Translations under genes and position numbers: made by a program
The notes under the pieces: model-generated
The model's input: the letters and a program-made list of their open reading frames with translations, nothing else
Told to the model about the DNA's origin: nothing
Database searches by the model: none
NCBI RefSeq assembly: GCF_036088315.1
Contig: NZ_CP107996.1
Span: 6,937,831 to 7,001,830, forward strand
From: Streptomyces sp. NBC_00344
GTDB lineage: Bacteria; Actinomycetota; Actinomycetes; Streptomycetales; Streptomycetaceae
Reading direction: 5' to 3'
DNA: 64,000 nucleotides
Shown: positions 56,447 to 64,000 of the stretch, one piece after another
Position numbering within the stretch: the stretch's first letter is position 1
Layout: each line of letters starts with the position of its first letter

Positions 56447-56475
56447 CTGTTCCCCGTACGCGCGGGGATGGTCCC
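56447..56475 (+). repeat. Solitary type I-E-like CRISPR repeat
   Basis: The 29-nt stretch (CTGTTCCCCG...CGGGGATGGTCCC) has the CCCCG/CGGGG palindrome and the GGATGGTCC tail of the type I-E repeats found in Streptomyces. No second copy lies within about 100 nt on either side, and no cas gene is in the window. It could be an isolated relic or a chance match. Confidence 0.5.
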
Positions 56476-56511
56476 GTGGCTGTAAGGACGAGCTTTGATG
56501 TCGCGTCGGTG

Positions 56512-57090
56512 TCATCGGCCGTCCGCACGAGTGCTGTGTGTCGTGGTCGGGAGGTCGTCGGGCAGCAGGGAGAAGAGGATCAGGTCGACCCGGCCGGTGT
56601 GAACGTAACCTGCGTTTCGCAAGATGCCTTCACGGTGAAAGCCGGCTTTGAGCGCGGCTTTCTGGGAAGCGGTGTTCTCGGTCGCGGCTCGGAGCTCCAG
56701 ACGCTGGAACTGCTGGTCGGTCAGAAGCCACCGAGCCAGGGCCCGAGTGGCTTCGGCGGCTGTGCCGTTGCCGCGCGCCCAGGGGGAAATCCAGTAGCCG
56801 ACCTCGGTCACCCGAGCTCGCCAGTCGGTCTTCTTCAGCCCGGTGGTGCCCATCAGCCGCCCGGTGTGGGAGTCGGTGATCGCAAAGTGGATGCCGTCGC
56901 CGGATTCGCGAAGGGCGGGGGCCACTGCCGTGCACCAAGCGGTGGCGTCGTCCAGGGTGTAGGGCTGAGGGAGGGGGAGCCATTGCTGGGTGAGCGGGTC
57001 CGAGCAGCTCACTTGGGTGTCGCGGATATCGCTGCTGCTGAATGGGCGAAGGGTCAGTCCATCGGTATGGAGCACCGTCTCGGGGAACAT
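56512..57090 (-). CDS. GNAT-family N-acetyltransferase
   Basis: A 192-aa protein. VLHTDGLTLRPFSSSDIRDT is a RimJ/RimL-type start; RVTEVGYWISPWARGNGTAA carries the acetyl-CoA pyrophosphate loop (RGNGTA), and TENTASQKAALKAGFHREGI the C-terminal motif. Substrate unknown. ATG 57090 has GGAG 6-7 nt upstream. Confidence 0.9.
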   Translation of the reverse strand: MFPETVLHTDGLTLRPFSSSDIRDTQVSCSDPLTQQWLPLPQPYTLDDATAWCTAVAPALRESGDGIHFAITDSHTGRLMGTTGLKKTDWRARVTEVGYWISPWARGNGTAAEATRALARWLLTDQQFQRLELRAATENTASQKAALKAGFHREGILRNAGYVHTGRVDLILFSLLPDDLPTTTHSTRADGR

Positions 57091-57244
57091 GTGTGGCTCC
57101 GCTCATTCCTGATCACTGGCGCGGAAGACGGTAACAGTGCCAGCCCGGACTTCTGTCTCAGCGAACCTAGGCGCGCGACTGAGGGCGCTGGGGGTGCTGG
57201 GTGGCTGTACCGGCTGGGGTGGATCGTGCAGAGCCATGTAGCGA

Positions 57245-57490
57245 GTTGTCGTCCGTAGACGCGGTGCACGGACGCTGTCGGCGTCCGCTGCGGGACTGTG
57301 TGACGGGCCGATTCGAGGAGGTCGCTCCGGTGCACGTTTCGCTGGTCGCGCGGTCAGCGTCACTTCCCGGGCTGGTACTGGGCAGCGACGACCGGGCGGC
57401 ACGTCGGCTTCGAGTCGTGGCTGGAGCGGGACCGGCTGCTGCTGATGGATTTCGACCCGAGCGTGGTGGGGATCGGCTCGCAGCCGTTCT
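57245..57490 (+). pseudogene. TnsA-like transposon endonuclease fragment
   Basis: After LRDCVTGRFEEVAPV and a small frameshift at about 57330, the frame reads FRWSRGQRHFPGWYWAATTG, RHVGFESWLERDRLLLMDFD and PSVVGIGSQPF. This is the catalytic part of actinobacterial TnsA-like proteins (Glu in ESWLERD, Asp in DFDP), which cut the 5' ends of Tn7-like transposons. The rest, and any TnsB/TnsC, are absent. Confidence 0.75.
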
Positions 57491-57710
57491 GCACGCCTTC
57501 TTCCCTCGCGATACCATCCCTCCGCCACGCAACCCCGGGGACACCGACGCCGAGACACGACGGAGCCTGATCGCCCCCTACTTGCTCTACTGCTGAGGTT
57601 GGAATCGTGGCGTCTGAAGGGGGACATTCCTTGCTCAACGCGGTACGCCTCGGGCACGCAGTATCCATAACGCACCAGTGCTGGCAGCAGGTTGAGGCCG
57701 CAGACGACGC

Positions 57711-58343
57711 ATGACAGGCTCATGCCCCGTGATCGATGATTTCGCGAAAGACTACCTACACAACGATCTGCGAGTGATTCGCGAGGCGATGCTCTGGAAG
57801 CTCGACGGGCTCGGCGAGTACGACATCCGCCGCCCCGTGACCTCGACGGGCACGAACCTTCTCGGCCTGGTCAAGCACCTGTCGATTTGGGAGTCCAGGT
57901 ACTTCGGCGAGGTCTTCGACCGGCCGTTCCCCGAACCTCTGCCCCGGTGGGACGATGCCGGGGAACGAGGTGCGGACATGTGGGCGACCGAGCACGAGAC
58001 GCGCGAGGAGATCGTCGACCGTTACCGTCGCGTCTGGGAGCACTCAGACGCGACGATCACCGCCCTCGCCATCGATTCTCCCGGCTACGTGCCCTGGTGG
58101 CCACGCCCCAACGTGAAACTGTTCAACATCCTGGTCCACATACTCACCGAGACCAGCCGGCACGCCGGACACGCCGACATCCTGCGCGAACAACTCGACA
58201 AGTCGACAGGCACAACAGCCCAGTACGCGGCTCCACAACGCGACGCGGCCTTTTGGGAAGCCCAGTGCGCAGAGATCGAGCGAGCCGCCAAAGCGGCCGT
58301 CACCAATCCCGATCACACTGGTCCCTACGACACCACGCTTTGA
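57711..58343 (+). CDS. DinB-family (DUF664) protein
   Basis: About 210 aa. Four-helix-bundle protein with the metal-ligand histidines in GLVKHLSIWESRYFGEVF and TSRHAGHADILREQLDK. Many relatives are thiol (mycothiol)-dependent enzymes; the reaction here is unknown. ATG 57711 is used; the GTG at 57729 is possible. Confidence 0.9.
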   Translation: MTGSCPVIDDFAKDYLHNDLRVIREAMLWKLDGLGEYDIRRPVTSTGTNLLGLVKHLSIWESRYFGEVFDRPFPEPLPRWDDAGERGADMWATEHETREEIVDRYRRVWEHSDATITALAIDSPGYVPWWPRPNVKLFNILVHILTETSRHAGHADILREQLDKSTGTTAQYAAPQRDAAFWEAQCAEIERAAKAAVTNPDHTGPYDTTL

Positions 58344-58740
58344 AGGTCAGCGGGCCCCATCGGTCCAGGCACCGACCTTTCGTCTCAACTAACCAAGTCC
58401 ACCCGTCTCATCCAACCTAGTCCACGCAGGTCAGCGTCGCGTGGACGACTAGCTTCCTTGAGACAGGACATGCCCAGAGACGCGTTGCCGCATCGAGGTG
58501 GCATGCCTTCTGAGTGGTACGTCGTACGCGCGCCTTGTGACCCCCTGAGACCGGCCCTGTCCGTGCGGGTGCCTCCGGTCAGCACGGGTAGGGCCGCCAA
58601 CTCCGCTCCCTATCAAATCCTGGGCTGGTCGGGCGCGTTCGGAGCGGCTACCCCATCTGCACAGCGAACCCCCTGATCAAGTCAACTGGAGGTTCGGGGC
58701 GTTGATCGTCTGCGTGTTCGACCTGTCGCAGCGTGTTAAT
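58344..58740. other. Intergenic, nothing recognised
   Basis: No gene supported; it probably includes the promoter of the hairpin-rich RNA region that follows. Confidence 0.4.
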
Positions 58741-58747
58741 CTGAACG

Positions 58748-58975
58748 GGACGCGGTAAAACGCGTCCACCCCCCTTTTCGAAGGGGGTAGAGACTCGATG
58801 AGCAGTCCTCCATCGAGACCCGCCAGATGTCTTCTGTACCGGGCCGTCGCCCCGGAAAACGAAGCGACGTGAGCTATGTCGTAAAGGCTGCACGACAGAA
58901 CTCGACCAGGCCCCCTCCTTGTGGACGGGGGGCCTCTCAAGCCCGCCCGTTCAAAGGGGGGTCGGTCGAGTCTGT
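58748..58975 (+). ncRNA. Candidate structured RNA / regulatory leader
   Basis: Consecutive perfect stems: 58748-58754 with 58761-58767 (GGACGCG), 58770-58776 with 58781-58787 closing a TTCG tetraloop, 58794-58800 with 58811-58817 (CTCGATG), 58839-58843 with 58851-58855, and 58909-58915 with 58928-58934 (GGCCCCC). The last is enclosed by a long stem, GACAG plus ACTCGACC (58895-58907) with GGTCGAGT plus CTGTC (58964-58976). That stem competes with 58877-58882/58892-58897 (TGTCGT/ACGACA). Mutually exclusive stems ahead of a gene suggest a regulatory RNA. No known family was recognised. Confidence 0.5.
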
Positions 58976-59014
58976 CTTGGCCGGTCCCCTCCTCCATTAG
59001 TCGAGGAAGAATAA

Positions 59015-59260
59015 GTGACCGGTAATCAGAAGAAACTGATCGCAGTTGCCTGCTGCGTGATCACGTCCCTGCTTCTCGCCGATGCCTGCAAGGACGTGAC
59101 CGCCGCGCTTGGCGCATCGACACTCGCCAGCGTCTCTGCTGGCGGAGGGGCGTTCGGCTTGTCCTGCGGCCTGGGGCTGCTGGGCACCAGCCTGTTCACC
59201 TATACCGACAGTCCGCCGACGCCCCCCGGCCCGAATCAGCCGGGGGCGCCCACGACGTGA
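59015..59260 (+). CDS. Small membrane protein
   Basis: An 81-aa protein from GTG 59015 with GAGGAAG 5 nt upstream. Two hydrophobic segments (KKLIAVACCVITSLLLADAC and a Gly/Ala-rich stretch through FGLSCGLGLLGTSLFTYTD) are followed by a Pro-rich tail. Unrecognised. It follows the hairpin-rich leader; a CCTCCTCC at 58988-58996 could also pair with its Shine-Dalgarno, so it may be post-transcriptionally controlled. Confidence 0.6.
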   Translation: MTGNQKKLIAVACCVITSLLLADACKDVTAALGASTLASVSAGGGAFGLSCGLGLLGTSLFTYTDSPPTPPGPNQPGAPTT

Positions 59261-59809
59261 CTACCGGATCGGACAGGCGCCGCTCGCACAGTTCACGTCC
59301 GTGGAGTCCTCGATCGAGGTCACCGAGGAGGAGTTGAACTCTTCCTCGGTGATCCGCTCCTATGGGCTCTGCGGGCGGGTCTGTCAGGCATCAGGGGCGT
59401 GCCCTTCAGGTCCGGCAGTCACGACTCGATGAACTTCATCGCCTCGTACTTCCCTCCGGAAGTTCACCGTGAACGAGACCGCGTTGTCCGCCCACTCGGC
59501 CTGGTACATGGGAAGGTGAGCGCCGAGTTGAGCACGATCTCGTCCGCCGACCCGCAGCGCAACTCGACCCCCGCCCGGCCTTCGGTGCCTCCCCGGCGTA
59601 GGGCCAAGCGATACCTCTCGCCCGAGGGTCCCGGTGGCTGTGATCAGGACCACGGACTCGCATGTCACCTGGAAGTTCGCGCGTTGAGGCGGAGAATCCG
59701 CACAGGAGCGCCACATCGGCCTCACAGGGTCTTTCGAAGACGCCGTTACCGTTGCAGGCTGCTCGATCCCACGCTCGATCCCTCGTGCAAAACCGTCAGG
59801 AAGAAGCGG
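59261..59809. other. Intergenic, possible decayed minus-strand gene
   Basis: On the minus strand, pieces in two frames (FQVTCESVVLITATGTLG; ELRCGSADEIVLNSALTF; WADNAVSFTVNFR) look like remnants of a small secreted or immunoglobulin-like protein, but I cannot name a family and do not call a gene. Confidence 0.35.
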
Positions 59810-60711
59810 ATGGACTACTGCTCCTCGTGTCGTCGGCACCTCAACGGAGCCCTGGTGTGCCCGGGTTGCGGTGCTTACGCCCCGGACATAGCGCCGTTGA
59901 TCGAAGGCGGCCGCACCGTCCCGGCCCTGGCAGCCCCAGTGCTCTGGCCGGAGGTGGCGGCGACACCGGGGACCGACGCGTACGGCGCCCACGACGACGC
60001 CGGCAGTATTTTCGACGATGCCGACGGTGATTTCGAGGGCGCCGACAATGATGCCAAGGGTCCGGCACCCGCGCCGCAGGGGCGGGCGGCCCGGCGCCGA
60101 CAGCGGGCCCGCTGGAAGAAGAACCAGCGCCGAGCCGTGGTCGCGACCGCCGTCGCGCTCGTCGGCGGCGGTCTGACCGTCGCATCGATGGACAGCGGTT
60201 CCGGCCACCGCGCCCAGGCGTCGACGGCCACGGACCTCTCGAGCGTGGGCACCGATGAGCAGCCGACGGACCAGACCGCCGAGCTCCCGCCGGCCGGGAA
60301 GGGCAAGCACCGGAAGCCCTCGACCACGAGCTCCCAGCCCTCCACGACCGGCACCTCGCAACATCGTCCCGAACCCTCCGCGACCCACACGGACTCGGCA
60401 GGGGCGCAGCCCTACACGGGCGCCGCCCCGCACACGACGACGAAGGCTGCCGCGCAGCGGACCGCGTTCACACCCTCCGCCGACACGACCACCGGCACCA
60501 GTACGCCGGCGACCCAGTCACCCGCCCCGACGGCCCGGGATCGGGAACAACGGGATCTTCAGGCACATCGGGCACATCGGGCACATCGGGCACTTCGCAT
60601 ACTTCGTCTTCGGGATCTCCGGGCTCTGTGGGAACATCCCAGTCGAGCTCCACACCGGCGGCGACCTCTCCGTCGGGGATCTGTGTGCTCGGGCTGATCT
60701 GCCTGAGCTGA
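59810..60711 (+). pseudogene. SCO2400-family protein, frameshifted near the 3' end
   Basis: MDYCSSCRRHLNGALVCPGC and GAYAPDIAPL are the zinc ribbon of this Streptomyces family. An acidic segment and basic RAARRRQRARWKKNQRR lead to one membrane helix (AVVATAVALVGGGLTVASMD) and a long Thr/Ser/Pro extracellular region. At about 60535 one base appears missing: the original frame becomes Arg/His-rich, while the next frame continues GTSGTSGTSGTSHTSSSGSP and ends ICVLGLICLS at TGA 60711. The lesion only affects the low-complexity tail, so a product may still be made. Function unknown. Confidence 0.75.
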
Positions 60712-61006
60712 CCCCCCCTACCGGCTCAACTGGTCGAGCTGTGCTTCACCCCGACCTACGGTGTCCTCATCGGTCTGCACCCGGTGTGAGATCACCGAAA
60801 GCCGACTCCCTCCTGACGAACACCAGCACCCTCGCCCCCGCCGGGACTGCCAACCTTCCTGATCGGTCAGCCTCCCGACCCGGTCAGAGAGCGGACTCCA
60901 GCAGCCGCTGGGCCAAATGCTGCAACAGCCCGCCTCGCCGTCAGTAGCAGGACCTCCCACTGAGGCGGGCCCGCCGGCTGCGCCTCATCTCCCTCTTCGC
61001 CGCCAC
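60712..61006. other. Intergenic
   Basis: No gene recognised between the SCO2400-like gene and the convergent helicase gene. Confidence 0.4.
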
Positions 61007-63469
61007 TCATGCCACCCAGTCGAGTCCGAGGTTGGCGAGGGCGGTGAGTTGTTGTTCGTTTAGGCGGTCGCGTCTGCTCTTTTGGTTGCTGAGAAACACA
61101 CCTAGACGAACATTCGTTCCATCGGGCATCTCCTCAACGTGTGCTCTGCCGACCACGGTCTTCCCCTCCCTGGCGATGTATTGCTGGAGGGCTGCTACGC
61201 CCCTGGTGAAGGCGTCGGTGCTCTTCCCTGTCTCCGCGCGGGTCTTCGCACCGGGCTGCCGCGGTGCCTTCTTGGCCCGTACGGCGGGTTTCACGCCGAG
61301 GGCGTCCAGGCGCCGCTGTTGCTCGGGGTTGAGCTGTGTCCAGTCCCGCTTCTGCCGTGTGGTCCAGCGTCCGATGTCGTCGCCGCGGTAAGTAACGCCG
61401 GGTTGGATGTCCTCGAGCTTCCCCCCGGCCTCCAGCAGGGCAGCCAGACCCACGTGGTGGCGTTGCCAGTCCACAGTCCACCCCAACAGTCCGGGGTTCC
61501 AGTCGGGGTCGATCGCGGCGAGCTGCTCGCCGCGTCGCTGCGCCCGCCCGGGGTCTTTGCCGAGCCCGCCGGGCCGGCGGAGGTTGGTCAGCCATTGCCC
61601 CACGGGCTTGTCCAAAGCAGTGGCGTGCCGCGGGGCGGCCAGGGTCCCAGCTTCGGCGTAGTAGGCGCGGGCCGCGGCGAGGTTCTCCTCGAACCCGGCG
61701 TCAGCGGTGTCCCACACCATCCCGAGCTCCTCCAGCTCGTCCGCCCGGGTGCTGGGCATAGTCCCGGCCCGGTACGCCCTTCGCTGATCTGACAGCCACC
61801 TGCCCAGTGGATACGCGCCCTCCTGGTGCCCGTAGGGCACATCGAGACTGTCTTCCCGCTCTTGGTAGCGGCGTGCGGCGTCGTACCCGCGGGCCCAGTC
61901 CTGGCGTTCGGTGTCGAGGACGTGGAACTTGACCCACTTGGCGACCATCACCGGATCCCGGGGGGCCGCGAAGCGCAGCAGCAGCCGCGACTCCTCTGCG
62001 CCTTCCTCTGGTTCCGGGCCGATGTTTTCCGACGGATCTACAACCCGCTTCTGTCCTTCTTGAGGAATTGCGAGCATCTCGATGGCACGTTCATCATGCG
62101 CCCGAAGCCCTTCAAGGACCTTCACCAAGGGGCGATACGAAGCGGAGGTGAACATGTCTTCCGGCTGCTCACCCGGCGCCAGAAACACGGGCACGATCAG
62201 TGTCGCAATCTTCCCCTGCCCAGGTTTCTGACGTAGTGCCCGACCGATGGCCTGAACGATATCGACCGCGGACCCCTTCGAGTCCAACAGGGCCACACTG
62301 TCCACCGCTCGAATATCCACACCCTCGTTCAGAACACGACAATTCGAAAGGACCGCACGCCCCGCCCTGCGCCCGAAGTCGGCGAGCACGGAGCGCCGGT
62401 GGTCCATCTCGTGCTCACCGCCCAGCCAGTTCGCCCACACCTTCTCCGGATACCGCTCCGGATCCGAGGCGTGCAACCGCTGCGCGACCCGGGGCAGTCC
62501 CTTCGCGAACGCACTGGCTTCTATGGTCCGGTGGTGGAAGGTGATGGTGGTCTGGAGCTGATGGGCTCTCATAGTCTCCAGCAGCGCGGCCTGCAGGGCG
62601 CCCATCCGCTCACCGCGGACCTGTTCCTCCCGGCCCTCTTCGCCGGCCAGGCGGGCCGGGGTCACGAGAGGATCCCTCAACTCGGCCACCACAATCTGGT
62701 AGCGCGCGAGCAGCCCGCGCGAGACCGCTGACGCCAGCGACAGCTCGTACACCACAGGGCCGTAGATTTTCGGATCGTCCATAGAACAGGCCAACTCCCG
62801 AGGCAACCGATCCCACCCCTCAAAGGGCCCCCCGGTCGCCGAGACGGCCCGCTCAAGCCGTCGCGGCGGACGCTCCTTCCAGATCCGAGGGGTCGCGGTC
62901 ATATAGAGCCGGCGCATCGCCGGAATGACCTCCTGGTCATGAACCGCAGCCCACGCCTTACCTGCCGAGCCACTGGTGCGGTGGGCCTCATCAACGACCA
63001 CAAGGTCAAAGACGTCCATGGGAAGCCCATACGCACCCTCATGCGCCTCCGCCAGCACCGGCAGGGAGGCGTAGGTGGCGTAGACCGTCACCGGTCCGCT
63101 CCCGTGCCACAGCGCCAACTGCGGCGCACTGGTAGTGGATCGCACATCCAGATCCCACATGTACGGGTCATCGTCCAGCGAGCACACCGCCACAGCCGGA
63201 CCCGTATGCCCGGCAGAGCGCCACTCCCGCACTGTCTGCGTCAGCAGATCCAAGGTCGGAAGCAACACCAGGACACGCCCGTTGCGTGCCAGACGCAGCG
63301 CAGCATGGGCGGCAATGAAAGTCTTCCCGGTACCGCACGCCGCCACTACCGTGGCCCGCAGACCATCGCAAGGAATCCGCTTGCCCGGAGGGATATCAAG
63401 ACCGCACACCACGGCGTCAACAGCTTCAATCTGATGAGGCCGCAGCGTGATCTTTTCCGGATTCGACAT
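61007..63469 (-). CDS. Telomere-proximal DEAD/DEAH-box helicase with helicase-associated domains
   Basis: An 820-aa protein from ATG 63469 (GGAG 7 nt upstream). Superfamily 2 helicase core: LRPHQIEAVDAVV (Q-like motif), Walker A ACGTGKT (about 44-50), VVVDEAHRTSG (motif II), YMTATPRIW (motif III) and VQAIGRALRQKPGQGK (motif VI). From about residue 530 there are four Trp-containing helicase-associated repeats (for example PVGQWLTNLRRPGGLG, DIGRWTTRQKRDWTQLNPEQ, LGVFLSNQKSRRDRLNEQQL). Helicase genes of this sort (such as ttrA) sit closest to chromosome and plasmid ends in Streptomyces and are linked to end maintenance or transfer. The open frame runs to 63814, but the extension has no family similarity. 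Confidence 0.92.
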   Translation of the reverse strand: MSNPEKITLRPHQIEAVDAVVCGLDIPPGKRIPCDGLRATVVAACGTGKTFIAAHAALRLARNGRVLVLLPTLDLLTQTVREWRSAGHTGPAVAVCSLDDDPYMWDLDVRSTTSAPQLALWHGSGPVTVYATYASLPVLAEAHEGAYGLPMDVFDLVVVDEAHRTSGSAGKAWAAVHDQEVIPAMRRLYMTATPRIWKERPPRRLERAVSATGGPFEGWDRLPRELACSMDDPKIYGPVVYELSLASAVSRGLLARYQIVVAELRDPLVTPARLAGEEGREEQVRGERMGALQAALLETMRAHQLQTTITFHHRTIEASAFAKGLPRVAQRLHASDPERYPEKVWANWLGGEHEMDHRRSVLADFGRRAGRAVLSNCRVLNEGVDIRAVDSVALLDSKGSAVDIVQAIGRALRQKPGQGKIATLIVPVFLAPGEQPEDMFTSASYRPLVKVLEGLRAHDERAIEMLAIPQEGQKRVVDPSENIGPEPEEGAEESRLLLRFAAPRDPVMVAKWVKFHVLDTERQDWARGYDAARRYQEREDSLDVPYGHQEGAYPLGRWLSDQRRAYRAGTMPSTRADELEELGMVWDTADAGFEENLAAARAYYAEAGTLAAPRHATALDKPVGQWLTNLRRPGGLGKDPGRAQRRGEQLAAIDPDWNPGLLGWTVDWQRHHVGLAALLEAGGKLEDIQPGVTYRGDDIGRWTTRQKRDWTQLNPEQQRRLDALGVKPAVRAKKAPRQPGAKTRAETGKSTDAFTRGVAALQQYIAREGKTVVGRAHVEEMPDGTNVRLGVFLSNQKSRRDRLNEQQLTALANLGLDWVA

Positions 63470-63486
63470 ATCCGTACTCCAAGAAT

Positions 63487-63800
63487 CGAGAGGGGTGACG
63501 GTCCCTGACGGAGGGGGTAGCGATTTACTCGGGATTCTACACAGTGCATCTTCGCACACTGATACAGATCCACGATGATAATGCGCGAGTCCCACTCTAG
63601 CGCAGCTGTATATGCTCGTGATGTTTTTCGGGTAGACTTGTTCACGCACTGACCACCTCATGCGGAGGTGAGAGGGCATCAGGGGTGAATGGAGCGAAGC
63701 GGAGTTCGAACCCCGACACCCGGGTGCCGGCATCCGGGTCGAGTGACGTCCCGTCAACATCTGAGAGTGGCTTGTTCTTCGGGATCCTACACAGACCCGC
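63487..63800. repeat. Diverged direct repeat flanking the helicase upstream region
   Basis: CGGGATTCTACACAG (about 63530-63545) recurs as CGGGATCCTACACAG (about 63780-63794), and the about 45 nt before each (TGACGGTCCCTGAC versus TGACGTCCCGTCAAC) also resemble each other. The two units are about 250 nt apart, one just upstream of the helicase gene and one in the telomere. Confidence 0.6.
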
Positions 63801-64000
63801 AGTGATGCACCCACCCTGCCCTGTAGCCAGCCGTTCCGGCGGAGCCGGAACAGGCAGGGGAGCGAAGCGGACCTGCCCGTCTTTCAGGAATTTAAGCGAA
63901 GCGTAATTCCATTCCTGGCGAGCCAGGAATAAAAGGTGCGAAGCACCTTTCACGAATTGCGAAGCAATTCGTTTTCCTGCACATCGCGCAGCGATGTGGT
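63680..64000. repeat. Telomere of a linear Streptomyces replicon (right end)
   Basis: A ladder of palindromes: 63833-63851 (GTTCCGGC, loop GGA), 63853-63877, 63887-63910, 63911-63930 (ATTCCTGGC, loop GA), 63932-63950 (AAAGGTGC, loop GAA), 63952-63972 (ACGAATTGC, loop GAA) and 63980-63998 (CACATCGC, loop GCA). The last, read inward with the preceding ACC, matches palindrome II of the archetypal telomere, which is preceded by CCCGCGGAGCGGGT at the true end. These hairpins fold in the 3' overhang and bind the telomere proteins for end patching. Confidence 0.9.

Noticed and set aside
59384..60433. A 349-codon minus-strand ORF
   Set aside because: Most of it is antisense to the SCO2400-like gene. 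Only its end (59430-59710) hints at a decayed gene, which was too weak to call.
63680..63720. tRNA T-arm-like sequence (GTTCGAACCCC)
   Set aside because: No cloverleaf can be built around it; the flanking GCGAAGC palindrome belongs to the telomere ladder.
63470..63814. 115-residue N-terminal extension of the helicase frame
   Set aside because: ATG 63469 has a good ribosome-binding site and the helicase core starts right after it; the extension has no similarity and overlaps telomere sequence.
63642..63953. An ORF running through the telomere
   Set aside because: It is produced by palindromic telomere sequence and has no start signal.

Overview
The window is high-GC DNA of a Streptomyces (or very close relative). 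It ends, on its right side, in a linear-replicon telomere. The last 21 bases, read inward from the end, match the second palindrome of the archetypal Streptomyces telomere as I remember it, so the physical end should lie about 14 nt past base 64000. Inside it are a ladder of hairpin palindromes, many with GCGAAGC loops, and a telomere-proximal DEAD/DEAH helicase with helicase-associated repeats. The genes, IS remnants and decay pattern fit a subtelomeric arm.

Region 1 (0.4-9.8 kb) is a stress island. On the minus strand is an rsbQ-rsbP operon (alpha/beta hydrolase plus PAS-PP2C phosphatase, in the same order as the Bacillus energy-stress module). It is followed by cspA, a rheA-like repressor divergent from hsp18 with an inverted-repeat operator between them, a DUF2267 protein, two close paralogues of SigB/SigF-family sigma factors, and a CsbD-like protein. 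The likely logic is that RsbQ/RsbP controls SigB-type factors, which drive the stress proteins; this is inference from known family roles.

Region 2 (10-28 kb) holds scattered single genes: YdcF-like protein, methyltransferases, short-chain dehydrogenases, a LysR regulator, a 2OG-Fe(II) oxygenase, VOC proteins, an HPF1/DUF2228-like protein, a double Lrp regulator with a divergent leader peptide and attenuator-like terminator, a six-TM protein and a methyltransferase-Nudix fusion. Between them are truncated or frameshifted genes (XRE regulators, nicotinamidase, Mrr nuclease, hydrolase, isoaspartyl methyltransferase).

Region 3 (28-47 kb) is rich in mobile DNA. It has an IS5-family element with intact ends and a passenger ORF, remnants of IS5, ISL3 and another transposase family, a decayed FtsX/ABC exporter, and a large RHS polymorphic-toxin gene split by one in-frame TAA, with its putative immunity gene next to it.

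Region 4 (47-60.7 kb) mixes small intact genes (GNAT, hydrolase, DoxX, VOC, DinB, DUF6233, HIT) with gene fragments, including racemase, TnsA and transposase pieces. It also has a hairpin-rich stretch at 58.7-59.0 kb that looks like a structured RNA ahead of a small membrane-protein gene. Region 5 (61-64 kb) is the helicase and telomere.

All identifications come from reading translations by eye. No database search was run. Many broken genes differ from the expected frame by a single base, so either genuine terminal decay or base-level assembly errors could explain some of them.
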